DNA of 54,573 nt from Nocardia amamiensis NBRC 102102 (lineage in GTDB: Bacteria > Actinomycetota > Actinomycetes > Mycobacteriales > Mycobacteriaceae): assembly GCF_001612745.1 (NCBI RefSeq), contig NZ_BDBA01000037.1, positions 1 to 54,573 on the forward strand, given 5' to 3'. A program made the translations under genes and the position numbers. This document shows positions 35,484 through 46,017 of this stretch, piece after piece. The notes beneath the pieces are model-generated. The model was not told the origin of the DNA. It saw only the letters and a list, made by a program, of their open reading frames with translations, and made no database searches. The first letter of the stretch is position 1, and each line of letters begins with the position of its first letter.

Positions 35484-36398
35484 TCAATCCCGCCGACGCG
35501 ACGGGAAGTGGCGGATGAGCCCCTCCTGCACCGTGGTGGCCAGCAGGTCTCCGCTGCGCGAGTAGAACCGCCCGGTCGCCAGGCCGCGAGAGCCCGCTGC
35601 CACCGGCGACTCGGTGGCATACAGCGCCCACTCGTCGAATCGGAACGGGCGGTGGAACCAGATCGAGTGGTTGACCGTGGCGGCCACGATCCGGTCCAAG
35701 CCCCACGACAGCCCGTGGGTGGTGATGATCGAGTCCAGCACCGTGGTGTCGGACGAATAGCCCAGCATCGCCACGTGGAGCAGCGGGTCGTCGGGCAGCC
35801 TGCCGTCCGCGCGCATCCACACCCGGTTGTGGTTGAGCCGCTCCCCCGTGCCCTTCAGAATCCAGGCCGGGTCATTGGTGTAGCGCATATCGATCGGGTG
35901 CGGCGCGTTGACGAACATCTCCAGCTTGTCCTCCAAGCCTTCGAAGCTCTCCTCCACGCGAGGCAGCGTCTCCGGATCGGGCACCTCCGGCTGGGCGTGC
36001 GCGTGCTCGAGCCCCTTGCCCCAATCCTGGAACGCAGCGAGCATCACGAACAGCTCCTGGCCGTCCTGGGTGGCGGTGACCGTCCGATTGGCGAACGCGC
36101 GGCCGTCGCGATGGCGGTCCACCCGGTATTCGATCGGCTTCTTCACATCCCCGCCGCGCACGAAATGCGCGTTCACGGCGTGCACAGGACGGTCACCGAC
36201 CGTGCGGCCCGCCGCGATGATGGCCTGCGAGACGAGCTGACCCCCGAAGGTCCGGCTCCACACCTTCTCCGGGTGCTGGCCGACGAAGACATCCTCGTCC
36301 ATCTGTTCCAGATCGAGCAGGCCGAGCAGCACGTCCAAGTCGGAGCGCAGTGCGGGCGGCTCCGCGACGATGACGGGGCTGCCTAGGGAAGCACTCAC
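35484..36398 (-). CDS. tesB: Acyl-CoA thioesterase II
   Basis: A 304-aa double hot-dog thioesterase that hydrolyses acyl-CoA to free acid and CoA. It shows FGGQLVSQAIIAAGRTV, HAVNAHFVRGGD, the linker region with VPDPETLPR, and HSIWFHRPFRFDEWALYATESP of the second domain. The catalytic Asp/Thr/Gln set of TesB is consistent with HDxx-type positions DSIITTHGLSWGLDR. It begins with GTG at 36398, whose G is the last base of the pyk stop (TAGTG), so the two are translationally coupled. The same pyk-tesB order occurs in mycobacteria. Confidence 0.94.
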   Translation of the reverse strand: MSASLGSPVIVAEPPALRSDLDVLLGLLDLEQMDEDVFVGQHPEKVWSRTFGGQLVSQAIIAAGRTVGDRPVHAVNAHFVRGGDVKKPIEYRVDRHRDGRAFANRTVTATQDGQELFVMLAAFQDWGKGLEHAHAQPEVPDPETLPRVEESFEGLEDKLEMFVNAPHPIDMRYTNDPAWILKGTGERLNHNRVWMRADGRLPDDPLLHVAMLGYSSDTTVLDSIITTHGLSWGLDRIVAATVNHSIWFHRPFRFDEWALYATESPVAAGSRGLATGRFYSRSGDLLATTVQEGLIRHFPSRRRD

Positions 36399-37816
36399 TA
36401 ATGGTCCTCCTCGCCGATGCGATGCACGTGGATCAGATTGGTGGAGCCTACGGTGCCGGGCGGTGATCCCGCCACGATCACCACCAGATCACCCTTCTGG
36501 TATCGGTCCATCGACAGAAGTGCTACATCCACCTGGTGGATCATCGCATCGGTGCTGTCCACGGTCGGCACGATGAAGGTTTCCGTGCCCCAGGTCAGCG
36601 CGAGCTGGCTGCGCACCTCCGGCAGCGGCGTGAACGCCAGCAGCGGCAGCGGTGTGTGCAGCCTGGCCAGGCGGCGCACCGTGTCACCCGACTGGGTGAA
36701 CGCCACCAGCGCCTTGGCGTTGAGCCGCTCGCCGATGTCGCGGGCGGCGTAGGAGATCACACCGCGCTTGGTACGGGGCACGTGGGTCAGCGGGGGCACC
36801 CGGGTCGACTCGGTTTCCACCGCGTGCACGATGCGCGCCATCGTGCGCACCGTCTCGATCGGGTACTTGCCCACCGAGGTCTCGCCCGACAGCATCACCG
36901 CGTCGGCGCCGTCGAGCACCGCGTTCGCCACGTCCGAGGCTTCGGCGCGGGTCGGGCGGGAGTTATCGATCATCGACTCCAGCATCTGGGTGGCGACGAT
37001 GACCGGCTTGGCGTTCTCCCTGGCCATCTGGATGGCGCGCTTCTGCACGATCGGCACCTGCTCCAGCGGCAGCTCGACGCCGAGATCGCCGCGGGCGACC
37101 ATCACCGCGTCGAAGGCGAGAACCACGGCCTCCAGGTTGTCGATCGCCTCGGGCTTCTCCAACTTGCCGATCACCGGCACCCGGCGGCCGACGCGATCCA
37201 TCACGTCGTGCACCAGCTCGACATCGGACGGGGACCGCACGAACGACAGCGCGATGAAGTCGACGCCGAGCTTCAGCGCGAACTCCAGGTCCTCGATGTC
37301 CTTCTCCGAGAGCGCGGGCACCGACACGTCCATGCCCGGCAGCGAGACGCCCTTGTTGTTGGAGACCGGGCCGCCCTCGGTGACCCGGCAGACCACGTCG
37401 TTGCCGTCGACGCGGGTGACGATCAGGCCGACCTTGCCGTCGTCCACCAGGAGGCGGTCGCCGGGCTTGGCGTCCTTGGCCAGCTCCTTGTAGGTGGTGG
37501 ACACCCGGTCGTGGGTGCCGTCGATCTCGTCGACGGTGATGCGGACCTCTTCGCCCGTCGCCCAGACGGTCCTGCCCTCCAGGAAGCGGCCGAGGCGAAT
37601 CTTGGGACCCTGGAGGTCGGCGAGAATGCCGACGGCTCGCCCGAGGTGGTCGCAGGCCTGCCGCACCTTCTTGTAGTTCTCGGCATGATCCGCGTGCTCG
37701 CCGTGGCTGAAGTTCAGCCGCGCTACATCCATACCGCTCTCGACGAGTTCGCGGATACGGTCCTCGGTGGCAGTAGCCGGGCCGAGCGTGCACACAATCT
37801 TCGTCCGTCGCATCAC
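36398..37816 (-). CDS. pyk: Pyruvate kinase
   Basis: A 472-aa enzyme making pyruvate and ATP from phosphoenolpyruvate and ADP. It shows KIVCTLGPATATEDRIRELVESGMDVARLNFSHG, the catalytic Lys in PVIGKLEKPEAIDNL, VMVARGDLGVELP and ATQMLESMIDNSRPTRAEASDVANAVLDG. The C-terminal allosteric domain is present (AFTQSGDTVRRLARL). A GTG at 37816 sits 6 bases after TAGGCT with no ribosome-binding site, so the mRNA is probably leaderless; ATG 37813 is next. Confidence 0.97.
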   Translation of the reverse strand: MMRRTKIVCTLGPATATEDRIRELVESGMDVARLNFSHGEHADHAENYKKVRQACDHLGRAVGILADLQGPKIRLGRFLEGRTVWATGEEVRITVDEIDGTHDRVSTTYKELAKDAKPGDRLLVDDGKVGLIVTRVDGNDVVCRVTEGGPVSNNKGVSLPGMDVSVPALSEKDIEDLEFALKLGVDFIALSFVRSPSDVELVHDVMDRVGRRVPVIGKLEKPEAIDNLEAVVLAFDAVMVARGDLGVELPLEQVPIVQKRAIQMARENAKPVIVATQMLESMIDNSRPTRAEASDVANAVLDGADAVMLSGETSVGKYPIETVRTMARIVHAVETESTRVPPLTHVPRTKRGVISYAARDIGERLNAKALVAFTQSGDTVRRLARLHTPLPLLAFTPLPEVRSQLALTWGTETFIVPTVDSTDAMIHQVDVALLSMDRYQKGDLVVIVAGSPPGTVGSTNLIHVHRIGEEDH

Positions 37817-37822
37817 GAGTCG

Positions 37823-37828
37823 AGCCTA
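37823..37828 (-). promoter_or_regulatory. -10 box of pyk
   Basis: TAGGCT on the minus strand, 6 bases before the GTG at 37816. The same hexamer occurs before hisA and the membrane protein at 46018. Confidence 0.4.
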
Positions 37829-37950
37829 GTCCTGGTTGGTGCGCAGGTCGCGCCGTGGTCCTGGTGAAACCTTGGTGAAAAATATGCACGAGGGGTGGAG
37901 GGCGGGTACAAACGGATACTCAGCGCGCTGTGATGTCGCCCGGAACGCAG

Positions 37951-37977
37951 GGAGGCGGGCGACCCGCGCCCGCCTCC
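37951..37977 (-). terminator. Terminator of the TM2-domain gene
   Basis: A perfect 11-bp stem GGAGGCGGGCG / CGCCCGCCTCC with an ACCCG loop, 24 bases after the stop of the TM2 gene at 38002 on the minus strand. No T-tract. Confidence 0.65.
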
Positions 37978-38001
37978 TTGTCCATTGCGATGCCGTCGCG
38001 A

Positions 38002-38496
38002 TCAGTCGCGCAGCGGGCGTCCTTGGGGATCGGGGACCTTGCCGACGAGGATCAGGATGCCGTCGATGAGACCCCAGATGCCGCCGAGGCCGCAGGTGAG
38101 GATCGAGACCACCAGCTGGGCGATGCCCAGGCCGGTGTAGCCGAGATAGAAGCGCCCGATGCCGAAACTACCGAGGAAGATCTGCAGCAGGCCCGCGATC
38201 AGCTTCTGCTTCTCCGACAGCGGGACACCGAAGGGATCACGGCCCCACGGCGCCTCGGGGTCGTTCGGGTTGTACCCCTGCGGCGCACCCGGATACGGCG
38301 CGGGCGGGTAGCCGCCCGGCTGCTGGCCGTAGGGGTCGACGGGCTGGCCGTATTGGGGCTGGCCGTAGGGGGCCGACGGCGAGCTGTACTGCGGCGGGGT
38401 TTGCGCCTCCAGCGGCTTGGTCAGATCCGGACCCGTCCCGGGCGGGCCGTACTGCGGGCCCGTGGAACCCGGAATCTGCTGGTTGGGGTCGGTCAC
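38002..38496 (-). CDS. TM2-domain membrane protein with Pro/Gln/Gly-rich N-terminus
   Basis: A 164-aa protein. Residues 1-88 are low-complexity with PQYGQP/PYGQ repeats. The TM2 domain (about 90-155) starts LSEKQKLIAGLLQIFLGSFGIGRFYLGY and has two membrane segments with a turn between. Such proteins occur widely in actinobacteria; no role is known. The GTG at 38496 is the start: an ATG 4 bases upstream is closer to GAGGAGG but out of frame with the TM2 domain. Located between pyk and lgt. Confidence 0.82.
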   Translation of the reverse strand: MTDPNQQIPGSTGPQYGPPGTGPDLTKPLEAQTPPQYSSPSAPYGQPQYGQPVDPYGQQPGGYPPAPYPGAPQGYNPNDPEAPWGRDPFGVPLSEKQKLIAGLLQIFLGSFGIGRFYLGYTGLGIAQLVVSILTCGLGGIWGLIDGILILVGKVPDPQGRPLRD

Positions 38497-38731
38497 TCAT
38501 GTCCTCCTCATTAGTGCGGGCACCCTCTTGTCGGCCCCCGTCCTTGCTGGACCGCCGATTTGCCGCTCGCGACGATCACGAGACATTGTCACCGGGATAG
38601 ACCGGGTTGTCGCCCCCGATGTTCTCGGCCCTGCGAGGAGTTATCGCCGTGTGTCGCCGATTCGTTGCCGTGGAGGGCACCCGGCCGGCGTCCGCCAGGT
38701 CCGCCGCCGCGCCTGGTCCGGACGGCACGGG

Positions 38732-39814
38732 TCAGCTCTTGTCCGCCTTCTCCGAACCGGTCTCGGCGGACTTGCCGCCGGACGTCTCCTGGGCGGCTCC
38801 GTCCGGTTCGATCACCGCGTGCCCGGAAGCCGCTGCGTCCGAAGGCTTCTCGGCCGACGCCGTACCCGCCGCGCGCAGCGCACGGAGCTGCCACGGCCAC
38901 GGGCGAGGACTCGCGCCGGGCTGCAACTGCTCGGGCGTCTCGCGGCCCTTGGTGGCGAACACGAAGTAGGCGATCGCGCCCAGGAACACCACGGCGGAGG
39001 TGAAGGAGTTGATCCGGATGCCTGCGATCTCGGTGGCCTCGTCGGCGCGCATCAGCTCGACGAAGAACCGCCCGAAGCAGTAACCGGCGACGTACAGCGC
39101 GAACAGGCGGCCGTGGCCGATCCGGAAGCGCCGGTCCACGTACACCAGCAGCACGACGACGAGCAGGTTCCAGACCATCTCGTACAGGAAGGTGGGATGC
39201 ACGATCTTGTCGACCACGCCGGTGGAGACGCCGTTCATCATGTCCAGCTGGCCGTCGTCGCCGACCCGGCGGAAGATCTGCAAGCCCCACGGCACGTCGG
39301 TCTCGCGGCCGTACAGCTCCTGGTTGAAGTAGTTGCCGAGCCTGCCGATGGCCTGGGCGAGCAGGATCGGCGGGGCGACCGCGTCACCCAACGCGGGCAA
39401 CGGGATCCGGTACACCCGGCAGCCGATCCACGCGCCGATGCCGCCAAGCAGCACCGCGCCCCAGATGCCGAGTCCGCCCTGGTAGATCTTCAGCGCGTCG
39501 ACCGGGTTGCCGTCCGCACCGAAGTACTTCTGCCAGTCAGTGGCCACGTGGTAGAGCCTGCCGCCGACCAGACCGAACGGCACCGCGAACATCGCGACGT
39601 CCAGGATCGCGCCGGGCTGGCCGCCCCGCGCGCGCCAGCGGCGCTCACCCCACCAGATCGCGACGACGATGCCGAGAATGATGCACAAGGCGTACGCCCG
39701 TAACGGGAAGGGCCCGATCTGCCACACCCCCTGCGGGGGGCTGGGTATGTAGGCCAGCACGTCGCTGTTGGCCACGACACTGTCTGCCAGGACTTGTAAG
39801 GTCACGGTCGCCAC
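38732..39814 (-). CDS. lgt: Prolipoprotein diacylglyceryl transferase
   Basis: A 360-aa membrane enzyme that transfers a diacylglyceryl group from phosphatidylglycerol to the lipobox Cys of prolipoproteins, such as those at 16897 and 30401. About seven membrane segments; the Lgt signature is GRLGNYFNQELYGRETDVPWGL, and HPTFLYEMVWNLLV and GRLFALYVAGYCFGRFFVELMR follow. A charged, non-conserved tail of about 75 residues ends the protein, as in other actinomycetes. The first in-frame GTG is 39814. GTG 39805 is an alternative, with TACGGT 7 bases upstream (leaderless). Directly downstream of trpA, 51 bases apart. Confidence 0.95.
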   Translation of the reverse strand: MATVTLQVLADSVVANSDVLAYIPSPPQGVWQIGPFPLRAYALCIILGIVVAIWWGERRWRARGGQPGAILDVAMFAVPFGLVGGRLYHVATDWQKYFGADGNPVDALKIYQGGLGIWGAVLLGGIGAWIGCRVYRIPLPALGDAVAPPILLAQAIGRLGNYFNQELYGRETDVPWGLQIFRRVGDDGQLDMMNGVSTGVVDKIVHPTFLYEMVWNLLVVVLLVYVDRRFRIGHGRLFALYVAGYCFGRFFVELMRADEATEIAGIRINSFTSAVVFLGAIAYFVFATKGRETPEQLQPGASPRPWPWQLRALRAAGTASAEKPSDAAASGHAVIEPDGAAQETSGGKSAETGSEKADKS

Positions 39815-39865
39815 CGTAGCGGAGTGCGCTTCAGCCGCAAGCTTCGCGGCCGGGCGTCGCCGGGT

Positions 39866-40669
39866 CTAGCTCGCGAACGCGATGGGCGAACGGACACCGG
39901 CCGCGAGTTCGGCGGTGAGCCGCCGCACCGCGTCGAGCCCGTCGGCGGCCGCGGTGACCAGCGCCGAACCGACGATCACACCGTCGGCGTAGCCCGCGAT
40001 TTCGGCGGCCTGGTCGCCCGAGCGCACGCCGAGCCCGACGCCGATCGGGATGTCGGAGTGGGCCCGGATGCGCGCGCACAGCGCGGGTGCGGCCGAGGAG
40101 ACCACGTCGCGGGCGCCGGTGACGCCCATGGTGGAGGCCGCGTACACGAAGCCGCGGCTGGCCTCGAGCGTCTTCACCAGGCGCTCCTCGGTGGAGGACG
40201 GCGCGACCAGGAAGATGCGGTCCAGGTTGTGCGTGGACGAGGCGACGAACCAGTCGTCGGCCTCCTCCGGGATCAGGTTGGGGGTGATCATGCCCGACCC
40301 GCCCGCGGCCGCCAGATCGCGCGCGAAACGATCGACGCCGTACTTCAGCACCGGATTCCAGTAGCTCATCACCACGGCCTTGCCGCCGGCGCCGGTGATG
40401 GCCTCGACGACGGCCAACACGTCACGCACCCGCACGCCGCCGCGCAGCGCCTGCTCGGCGGCGGCCTGGATGGTCGGGCCGTCCATCACCGGATCGGAGT
40501 AGGCGACGCCGACTTCGATGATGTCGCAGCCGGATTCGACCATCGCGCGCACGACGTCGATCGAGCCGGCGAGGTCGGGGAATCCTGCGGGCAGATAGCC
40601 GATCAGCGCGGCGCGGCCCTCGGCGCGGCAGGCGGCGAAAGTGTTCGCAAGACGAGACTGCTGACTCAC
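39866..40669 (-). CDS. trpA: Tryptophan synthase alpha subunit
   Basis: A 267-aa TIM barrel that cleaves indole-3-glycerol phosphate to indole and glyceraldehyde-3-phosphate. The catalytic Glu is in [20 protein letters not shown], the catalytic Asp in the YLPAGFPD loop. Phosphate-binding glycines are in [11 protein letters not shown] and GVIVGSALV. The GTG at 40669 overlaps the trpB stop (GTGA), so the two subunits are translationally coupled and form the usual complex with an indole tunnel. Confidence 0.96.
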   Translation of the reverse strand: MSQQSRLANTFAACRAEGRAALIGYLPAGFPDLAGSIDVVRAMVESGCDIIEVGVAYSDPVMDGPTIQAAAEQALRGGVRVRDVLAVVEAITGAGGKAVVMSYWNPVLKYGVDRFARDLAAAGGSGMITPNLIPEEADDWFVASSTHNLDRIFLVAPSSTEERLVKTLEASRGFVYAASTMGVTGARDVVSSAAPALCARIRAHSDIPIGVGLGVRSGDQAAEIAGYADGVIVGSALVTAAADGLDAVRRLTAELAAGVRSPIAFAS

Positions 40670-41934
40670 GACCGCGCTTCCTCCGTCTCGGCGTCGAACA
40701 GCCCGAACCACCGCGCTGCCGTGTCCATGTCCTTGTCACCGCGGCCGGAGAGGTTCACCAGGATGATCGCGCCGGGACCGAGCTCCTTGCCCAGTTGCAG
40801 CGCGCCCGCCACCGCATGCGCCGACTCGATCGCCGGGATGATGCCCTCGCTGCGGCTGAGCAGCAACAGCGCGTCCATCGCCTCGGTGTCGGTGATCGGC
40901 CGGTACTCGGCGCGGCCGATGTCCTTCAGATAGGCGTGCTCGGGGCCGACGCCGGGATAGTCCAGGCCGGCCGAGATCGAGTGCGACTCGATGGTCTGCC
41001 CGTCCTCGTCCTGCAACAGGTAGGAGTACGCGCCCTGGAAGGCGCCCGGCGTACCGCCGGTGAAAGTGGCCGCGTGCCGCCCGGATTCGACGCCGTCACC
41101 GGCCGCCTCGTAGCCGATCAGCCGGACGTCGGCGTCGTCGAGGAAGGCGTGGAAGATGCCGATGGCGTTGGAGCCGCCGCCGACGCAGGCGACGACCGCG
41201 TCGGGCAGCCTGCCGGTCGAGGCCTGCACCTGGGCGCGGGCCTCCATGCCGACAATGCGCTGGAAATCGCGCACCAGCATCGGGAACGGGTGCGGGCCCG
41301 CGGCGGTGCCGAAGCAGTAGTAGGTGTCCTCGGCGTTGGTCACCCAGTCGCGCAACGCCTCGTTGATGGCGTCCTTGAGGGTCTGCGAACCGGAGGTCAC
41401 CGAGATCACCTCGGCACCCAGCAGGCGCATGCGCGCGACGTTAAGCGCTTGGCGCGCGGTGTCGACGGCGCCCATGTAGATGATGCAGTCCAGGCCGAGC
41501 AGCGCGCAGGCGGTGGCCGTGGCCACGCCGTGCTGGCCCGCGCCGGTCTCGGCGATCACCCTGGTCTTGCCCATCCGCTTGGCCAGCAGGGCCTGACCGA
41601 GCACATTGTTGATCTTGTGCGAGCCGGTGTGGTTCAGGTCTTCGCGCTTGAGCAGAATGCGCGCACCGCCCGCGTGCTCGGCCAGCCGGGTGCACTCGAA
41701 CACCGGCGACGGGCGGCCGGTGTAGTCGCGTTGCAGCCGGTCGAGCTCGCCGAGGAACGACTCGTCGAGCCGGGACTTCTCGTATTCGGCGGTGACCTCC
41801 TCGATCACCGCCATCAGCGCCTCGGGGACGTGCCTGCCGCCGTAGACGCCGAAGTGCCCGCCCGCGTCCGGCTCGTGGCCGCTGCGCTGGGCGACGCCGT
41901 CGCTGGCCTGAGGTAATGCCGCCACGGCCGTCAC
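40666..41934 (-). CDS. trpB: Tryptophan synthase beta subunit
   Basis: A 422-aa PLP enzyme that joins indole and serine. The PLP lysine is Lys107 in [10 protein letters not shown]; the phosphate-binding loop is [14 protein letters not shown], and KREDLNHTG and [14 protein letters not shown] are family marks. The N-terminus has about 20 extra residues. GTG 41934 overlaps the trpC stop. Confidence 0.97.
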   Translation of the reverse strand: MTAVAALPQASDGVAQRSGHEPDAGGHFGVYGGRHVPEALMAVIEEVTAEYEKSRLDESFLGELDRLQRDYTGRPSPVFECTRLAEHAGGARILLKREDLNHTGSHKINNVLGQALLAKRMGKTRVIAETGAGQHGVATATACALLGLDCIIYMGAVDTARQALNVARMRLLGAEVISVTSGSQTLKDAINEALRDWVTNAEDTYYCFGTAAGPHPFPMLVRDFQRIVGMEARAQVQASTGRLPDAVVACVGGGSNAIGIFHAFLDDADVRLIGYEAAGDGVESGRHAATFTGGTPGAFQGAYSYLLQDEDGQTIESHSISAGLDYPGVGPEHAYLKDIGRAEYRPITDTEAMDALLLLSRSEGIIPAIESAHAVAGALQLGKELGPGAIILVNLSGRGDKDMDTAARWFGLFDAETEEARS

Positions 41935-42749
41935 CGGCCCCGCCGCGCCGGCTTCGGGCAGGACGGGTGCGTGCCCGCGGTCACCAGCTCCGACACCGCG
42001 GCGCGCGGGTCCCGGCTGGTCACCAGGCCCTCGCCGACCAGAACGGCGTCCGCGCCCGCGCCCGCGTAGGCCAGCAGGTCGGCGGTGCCGCGGATGCCGG
42101 ATTCGGCGATCCGGATGACCTCGGTGGGCAATCCGGGCGCGATCCGGGCGAACACGTCGCGATCGACCTCGAGCGTCTTGAGGTTGCGGGCGTTCACGCC
42201 GATCACGGAGGCGCCCGCCTCCAGCGCGCGGTCGGCCTCCTCCTCGGTGTGCACCTCGACCAGCGCGGTCATCCCCAAAGACTCGGTGCGGTCGATCAGC
42301 GAGGACAGCACGTCCTGCTGCAGCGCCGCGACGATGAGCAGGATGACGTCCGCGCCATGCGCGCGGGCCTCGTGGATCTGGTACGGGCCGACGACGAAGT
42401 CCTTGCGCAGGATCGGGATGTTCACCGTGGCGCGGACCGCGTCCAAGTCGTCCAGCGACCCGTTGAAGCGGCGGCCCTCGGTGAGCACGCTGATGACCCG
42501 GGCGCCGCCGTCCTCGTAGGCCTTGGCGAGGCTGGCCGGGTCGGGAATGTCCGCGAGTTCGCCCTTGGACGGGCTGGCCCGCTTGACCTCGGCGATCACG
42601 CCGATGCCGTCCTCGAGCAGCGCGGCACGGGCGTTCAGCGGCGCGGGTGCGGCGGCTGCGGCGGCCTTCACCGCCTGGAAGTCGAGAAGGGCTTCCCGAG
42701 CGGCCACATCCGCGCGGACCCCGTCGAGAATCGAGTCGAGTACCGTCAT
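41931..42749 (-). CDS. trpC: Indole-3-glycerol phosphate synthase
   Basis: A 272-aa TIM barrel converting carboxyphenylaminodeoxyribulose phosphate to indole-3-glycerol phosphate. Key segments: [17 protein letters not shown] (catalytic Lys), [38 protein letters not shown] and [15 protein letters not shown]. It stands alone and is not fused to trpF, which is absent from the cluster. AAAGGA lies about 10 bases before the ATG. Confidence 0.96.
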   Translation of the reverse strand: MTVLDSILDGVRADVAAREALLDFQAVKAAAAAAPAPLNARAALLEDGIGVIAEVKRASPSKGELADIPDPASLAKAYEDGGARVISVLTEGRRFNGSLDDLDAVRATVNIPILRKDFVVGPYQIHEARAHGADVILLIVAALQQDVLSSLIDRTESLGMTALVEVHTEEEADRALEAGASVIGVNARNLKTLEVDRDVFARIAPGLPTEVIRIAESGIRGTADLLAYAGAGADAVLVGEGLVTSRDPRAAVSELVTAGTHPSCPKPARRGR

Positions 42750-42932
42750 CTGGCTCGAATCCTTTCTGGGGAGACGGACTTGCTACCTGAGAATCCCCCC
42801 AGGCGCTGTCTCACCGATGCTGACAAAGAATAAATGGACCTACCGGGCGCGTTTGCGCCGGGGCTCGAGTTGGACCACGCGGAAGGGCTCCGCGCAAGGT
42901 GGCACCCGCCACACCCGGCGCGCGGAGGCTGT

Positions 42933-43751
42933 TCAGCGCGCACGTCGGCCCGCCTCGCCGGTGTCGGGTTCGTCCGGAGGTTCCTCGGTCGGGTCGGTGC
43001 CGGCGTCGAGTGCGTCCCACAGCACACGCTCGGACACCTGCGGCTCGGATCCCTGCTTCGGATACTGCGCGCGCCGCTGCGTGACCTCCGCCGTCGCGGC
43101 GGCGCGCCGGAATACCGGATTGTCGTATTTGCCGGACAGCCGCGCGGCTTCCGCGGGCATCCGGGCCAGCAGGACGCCCGCGCCGAACGCGGCGATCGCG
43201 CCGACTAGCGCGAGCACGGCCGGGAAGGCCGACGTGGTCGCCTCCTGCACCTGTGCGCGGGCCGGGAGTTCGGCGAGCTTCGCGGCCCGCTCGGCGACCG
43301 CGCCGGAGTTGGTCAGCAGCGCGAACGCCGGCACCGCTGCGACCGCGGCGACCAGCGCGATGAGCACGCCGACCACCCGGCGCAACCAGCCCCTGGTGGC
43401 CAGCACGGCCGCGATCGAGGCGAGCAGCACCAGCGCCAGCGGCGTCAGGGCGCCGAACCACACCCCGCCGCCAAGACGATCCGTTCGCGGCTGGGTGAGC
43501 CCGTCGGAGGACGTGACGGTCACCCACGTCATCCGGGACGAAGCCCAGAGCGCGCAGGCGGCGATGGCCAGCAACACGACGGGGCCGACCGGATACCTGC
43601 GGCGGGAATCGGCGTCGCCGTGCGGCGACTGCGCGGGAGCGGCGGAATCATCCGGCGCGGGAGCGGATTGCGGCCCCGCCGTGGCGCTCGCGTCCGGGGC
43701 CGGTTCCCGGGCCCGGCCCGGTTGCTTCTCGGAGTCGTCGGCCGCTGTCAT
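42933..43751 (-). CDS. Trp biosynthesis-associated membrane protein
   Basis: A 272-aa membrane protein. The N-terminal 50 residues are cytoplasmic, low complexity and charged. Four membrane segments follow ([57 protein letters not shown] and [21 protein letters not shown]). This is the protein always found between trpE and trpC in mycobacteria and nocardiae (family TIGR02234). Its job is unknown; anthranilate or tryptophan transport or anchoring has been speculated. Starts within the trpE stop (ATGA) and is separated from trpC by 183 bases that hold no clear signal. Confidence 0.85.
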   Translation of the reverse strand: MTAADDSEKQPGRAREPAPDASATAGPQSAPAPDDSAAPAQSPHGDADSRRRYPVGPVVLLAIAACALWASSRMTWVTVTSSDGLTQPRTDRLGGGVWFGALTPLALVLLASIAAVLATRGWLRRVVGVLIALVAAVAAVPAFALLTNSGAVAERAAKLAELPARAQVQEATTSAFPAVLALVGAIAAFGAGVLLARMPAEAARLSGKYDNPVFRRAAATAEVTQRRAQYPKQGSEPQVSERVLWDALDAGTDPTEEPPDEPDTGEAGRRAR

Positions 43752-45307
43752 CGCGGTTCGCCGCTCCCCGCATCGGGTTCCGCACCGTAGGCCCGCACGG
43801 TTCCGGCGGCCGCGATGGCCTTCAGCACCGCCATCGCCTTGTTGCGCGATTCCACGTCCTCGTACTCCGGGTCCGAGTCCGCGACCACGCCTGCGCCCGC
43901 CTGCACGTAGGCCGTGCCGTCCTTGAGCAGCGCGGTGCGGATGGCGATCGCGGTGTCGGCGTCACCTGCGAAGTCCAGGTAGCCGACCACGCCGCCGTAG
44001 ATGCCGCGGCGGGTCGGCTCCAGTTCTTCGATCAGCTCCATGGCCCGCACCTTCGGCGCGCCGGACAGGGTGCCCGCCGGGAAGCAGGCCCGCACCGCGT
44101 CCAGCGCGATGCGCCCTGGCGCCAGCCGCCCCGACACCGTCGACACCAGGTGCATCACGTGGCTGTAGCGCTCGATGTGCCGGTACTCGGTGACCCGCAC
44201 GGTGCCCGGCTCGCACACCCGGCCCAGGTCGTTACGGCCGAGATCGACGAGCATCAGGTGCTCGGCGTTCTCCTTCTCGTCGGCGAGCAGGCCCTTCTCC
44301 AGCAGCAGGTCCTCCTCCTCGGTGACGCCGCGCCAGCGGGTGCCCGCGATCGGATGGGTGGTCGCCACACCGTCTTTCACGGTCACCAGCGATTCCGGGC
44401 TGGAGCCGACGATGGAGAACGCGGTGCCGCCCTCGCCGTCCGGGATGTGCAGCAGGTACATGTACGGGCTCGGGTTGGAGGCACGCAGCATGCGGTACAG
44501 GTCCAGCGGTGAACCGTCGTAGTCCATTTCGAAACGCTGCGACAGGACGACCTGGAACGCCTCGCCCGCCTCGATCTCCTTGACCAGGCGGCGCACTCCC
44601 GCGCCGAACTCCTCGGTGGTGCGCCTGCGCCGGTACTGCGGCTCGGGCTGGTCGAACACCGACACGGTGGAATCGGCGGGCGCGCCGAGCGCCGCGGTCA
44701 TCCGGTCCAGCCTGGCCACCGCGTCGTCGTAGGCTTCGTCCACCCGCTCGGCGGTGCCGTTCCAGTTGACCGCGTTGGCGATCAGCGTGATCGCGCCCTC
44801 GTGGTGGTCGAACGCGGCCAGGTCGGTGGCCAGCAGCAGCACCATCTCCGGCAGGCCCAGGTCGTCCAGCGCCAGGTTCGGCAGCCGCTCGATCCTGCGC
44901 ACCGCGTCGTAGCCGAGGTAACCGACCATGCCGCCGGTCAGCGGAGGCAGTCCGGGCAGGCGCTCGGTGCGCAGCAGCTCCAGGGTCTCGCGCAGCGCGA
45001 CCAGCGGATCGCCGCCGGAGGGGGCGTCGGCCGGGATGTGACCGAGCCAGGCCGCCTCACCGTCGACGACGGTGAGCGCCGACGGGCTGCCCGCGCCGAT
45101 GAACGACCAGCGCGACCACGAGCGTCCGTTCTCCGCGGACTCGAACAGGAACGTGCCGGCCCGGTCACCCGCCAGCTTGCGGTAGGCCGACAGCGGAGTC
45201 TCGGAGTCCGCCAGCACTTTTCGGGTCACCGGGACCACCCTGTGCTCCGCGGCCAGCAGATGGAACTGTTCGCGGGTCGTGGTGGTGGGCGTGGACGTGC
45301 CTGGCAT
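43748..45307 (-). CDS. trpE: Anthranilate synthase component I
   Basis: A 519-aa chorismate-binding enzyme making anthranilate with a TrpG partner not in this window. The tryptophan-binding N-terminal part has [19 protein letters not shown], matching the feedback LLES motif. The catalytic part has [35 protein letters not shown] and [18 protein letters not shown]. The ATG at 45307 starts the conserved [17 protein letters not shown]. First gene of the trpE-membrane protein-C-B-A string. No TGG-rich leader peptide is visible upstream. Confidence 0.96.
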   Translation of the reverse strand: MPGTSTPTTTTREQFHLLAAEHRVVPVTRKVLADSETPLSAYRKLAGDRAGTFLFESAENGRSWSRWSFIGAGSPSALTVVDGEAAWLGHIPADAPSGGDPLVALRETLELLRTERLPGLPPLTGGMVGYLGYDAVRRIERLPNLALDDLGLPEMVLLLATDLAAFDHHEGAITLIANAVNWNGTAERVDEAYDDAVARLDRMTAALGAPADSTVSVFDQPEPQYRRRRTTEEFGAGVRRLVKEIEAGEAFQVVLSQRFEMDYDGSPLDLYRMLRASNPSPYMYLLHIPDGEGGTAFSIVGSSPESLVTVKDGVATTHPIAGTRWRGVTEEEDLLLEKGLLADEKENAEHLMLVDLGRNDLGRVCEPGTVRVTEYRHIERYSHVMHLVSTVSGRLAPGRIALDAVRACFPAGTLSGAPKVRAMELIEELEPTRRGIYGGVVGYLDFAGDADTAIAIRTALLKDGTAYVQAGAGVVADSDPEYEDVESRNKAMAVLKAIAAAGTVRAYGAEPDAGSGEPR

Positions 45308-45451
45308 GGACACATCATCCCAGGCCGGGCCGACAAGCCGGTGGGCGGTGCCGCCGACACGGCCACAGAGGCGACAAACCGGACAAACCAGATCGGCCCT
45401 CGGTACCGGAGGTGTGGCGGCTCTCACTCCACTCGCGCAGCAAGCGACCGG

Positions 45452-45457
45452 TAAGTT
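45452..45457 (+). promoter_or_regulatory. -10 box of leaderless peroxiredoxin gene
   Basis: TAAGTT lies 7 bases before the ATG at 45465. No Shine-Dalgarno. Confidence 0.4.
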
Positions 45458-45464
45458 CTCGATC

Positions 45465-45920
45465 ATGCAGCCAGGACAGCTCGCCCCGCACTTCGAGCTT
45501 CCCGATCAGTCCGGCACACCCCGCTCGCTCGACGCGTTGCTGGCGGATGGCCCACTGGTCCTCTTCTTCTATCCCGCGGCCAATACCCCGGTGTGCACGG
45601 CTGAGGCCTGCCATTTCCGCGACCTCGCCGCCGAATTCGCCGCCCTCGGCGCCACCTGCGCCGGCATCAGCGCCGACGGAGTGGACACCCAGGCCGGATT
45701 CGCCGAGAAACAGCGCCTCGGCTATCCGCTGCTGTCCGACGCCGACGGCGCGGTGGCCGCACAGTTCGGCGTGAAGCGCGGCCTGCTGGGCAAACTGGCG
45801 CCGGTGAAGCGGCAGACCTTCGTCATCGACACCGACCGCACCATCCGCAAGGTCATCACCGGCGAGCTGCGCGCGAACGTGCACGCCGACGAGGCGCTGG
45901 CGTACCTGCGTGCCAGGTAG
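45465..45920 (+). CDS. Peroxiredoxin, BCP/PrxQ type
   Basis: A 151-aa thiol peroxidase that reduces hydrogen peroxide and organic peroxides. The peroxidatic Cys44 is in PAANTPVC and the resolving Cys49 four residues later (CTAEAC), the atypical 2-Cys arrangement of PrxQ. LFFYPAA and [22 protein letters not shown] are family segments. Likely reduced by thioredoxin. Known as bcpB next to trpE in M. tuberculosis. It is divergent from trpE. Confidence 0.92.
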   Translation: MQPGQLAPHFELPDQSGTPRSLDALLADGPLVLFFYPAANTPVCTAEACHFRDLAAEFAALGATCAGISADGVDTQAGFAEKQRLGYPLLSDADGAVAAQFGVKRGLLGKLAPVKRQTFVIDTDRTIRKVITGELRANVHADEALAYLRAR

Positions 45921-46005
45921 ATAGCGCGACGCGCCGGGTACGCGCAGCCGGACCGAGCCCCTCGGCAGCCCGCGCGCCGGGCCGAGCGACGGCGAGGCAG
46001 CCGCA

Positions 46006-46011
46006 TAGGCT
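46006..46011 (+). promoter_or_regulatory. -10 box of leaderless membrane protein gene
   Basis: TAGGCT lies 6 bases before the ATG at 46018 with no ribosome-binding site. Confidence 0.4.
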
Positions 46012-46017
46012 TTCTGC

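Noticed and set aside
36536..37867. 443-codon ORF antisense to pyk
   Set aside because: Reverse-strand shadow of pyruvate kinase codon bias.
45308..45464. Trp attenuator upstream of trpE
   Set aside because: No short ORF with consecutive TGG codons and no alternative hairpins found.
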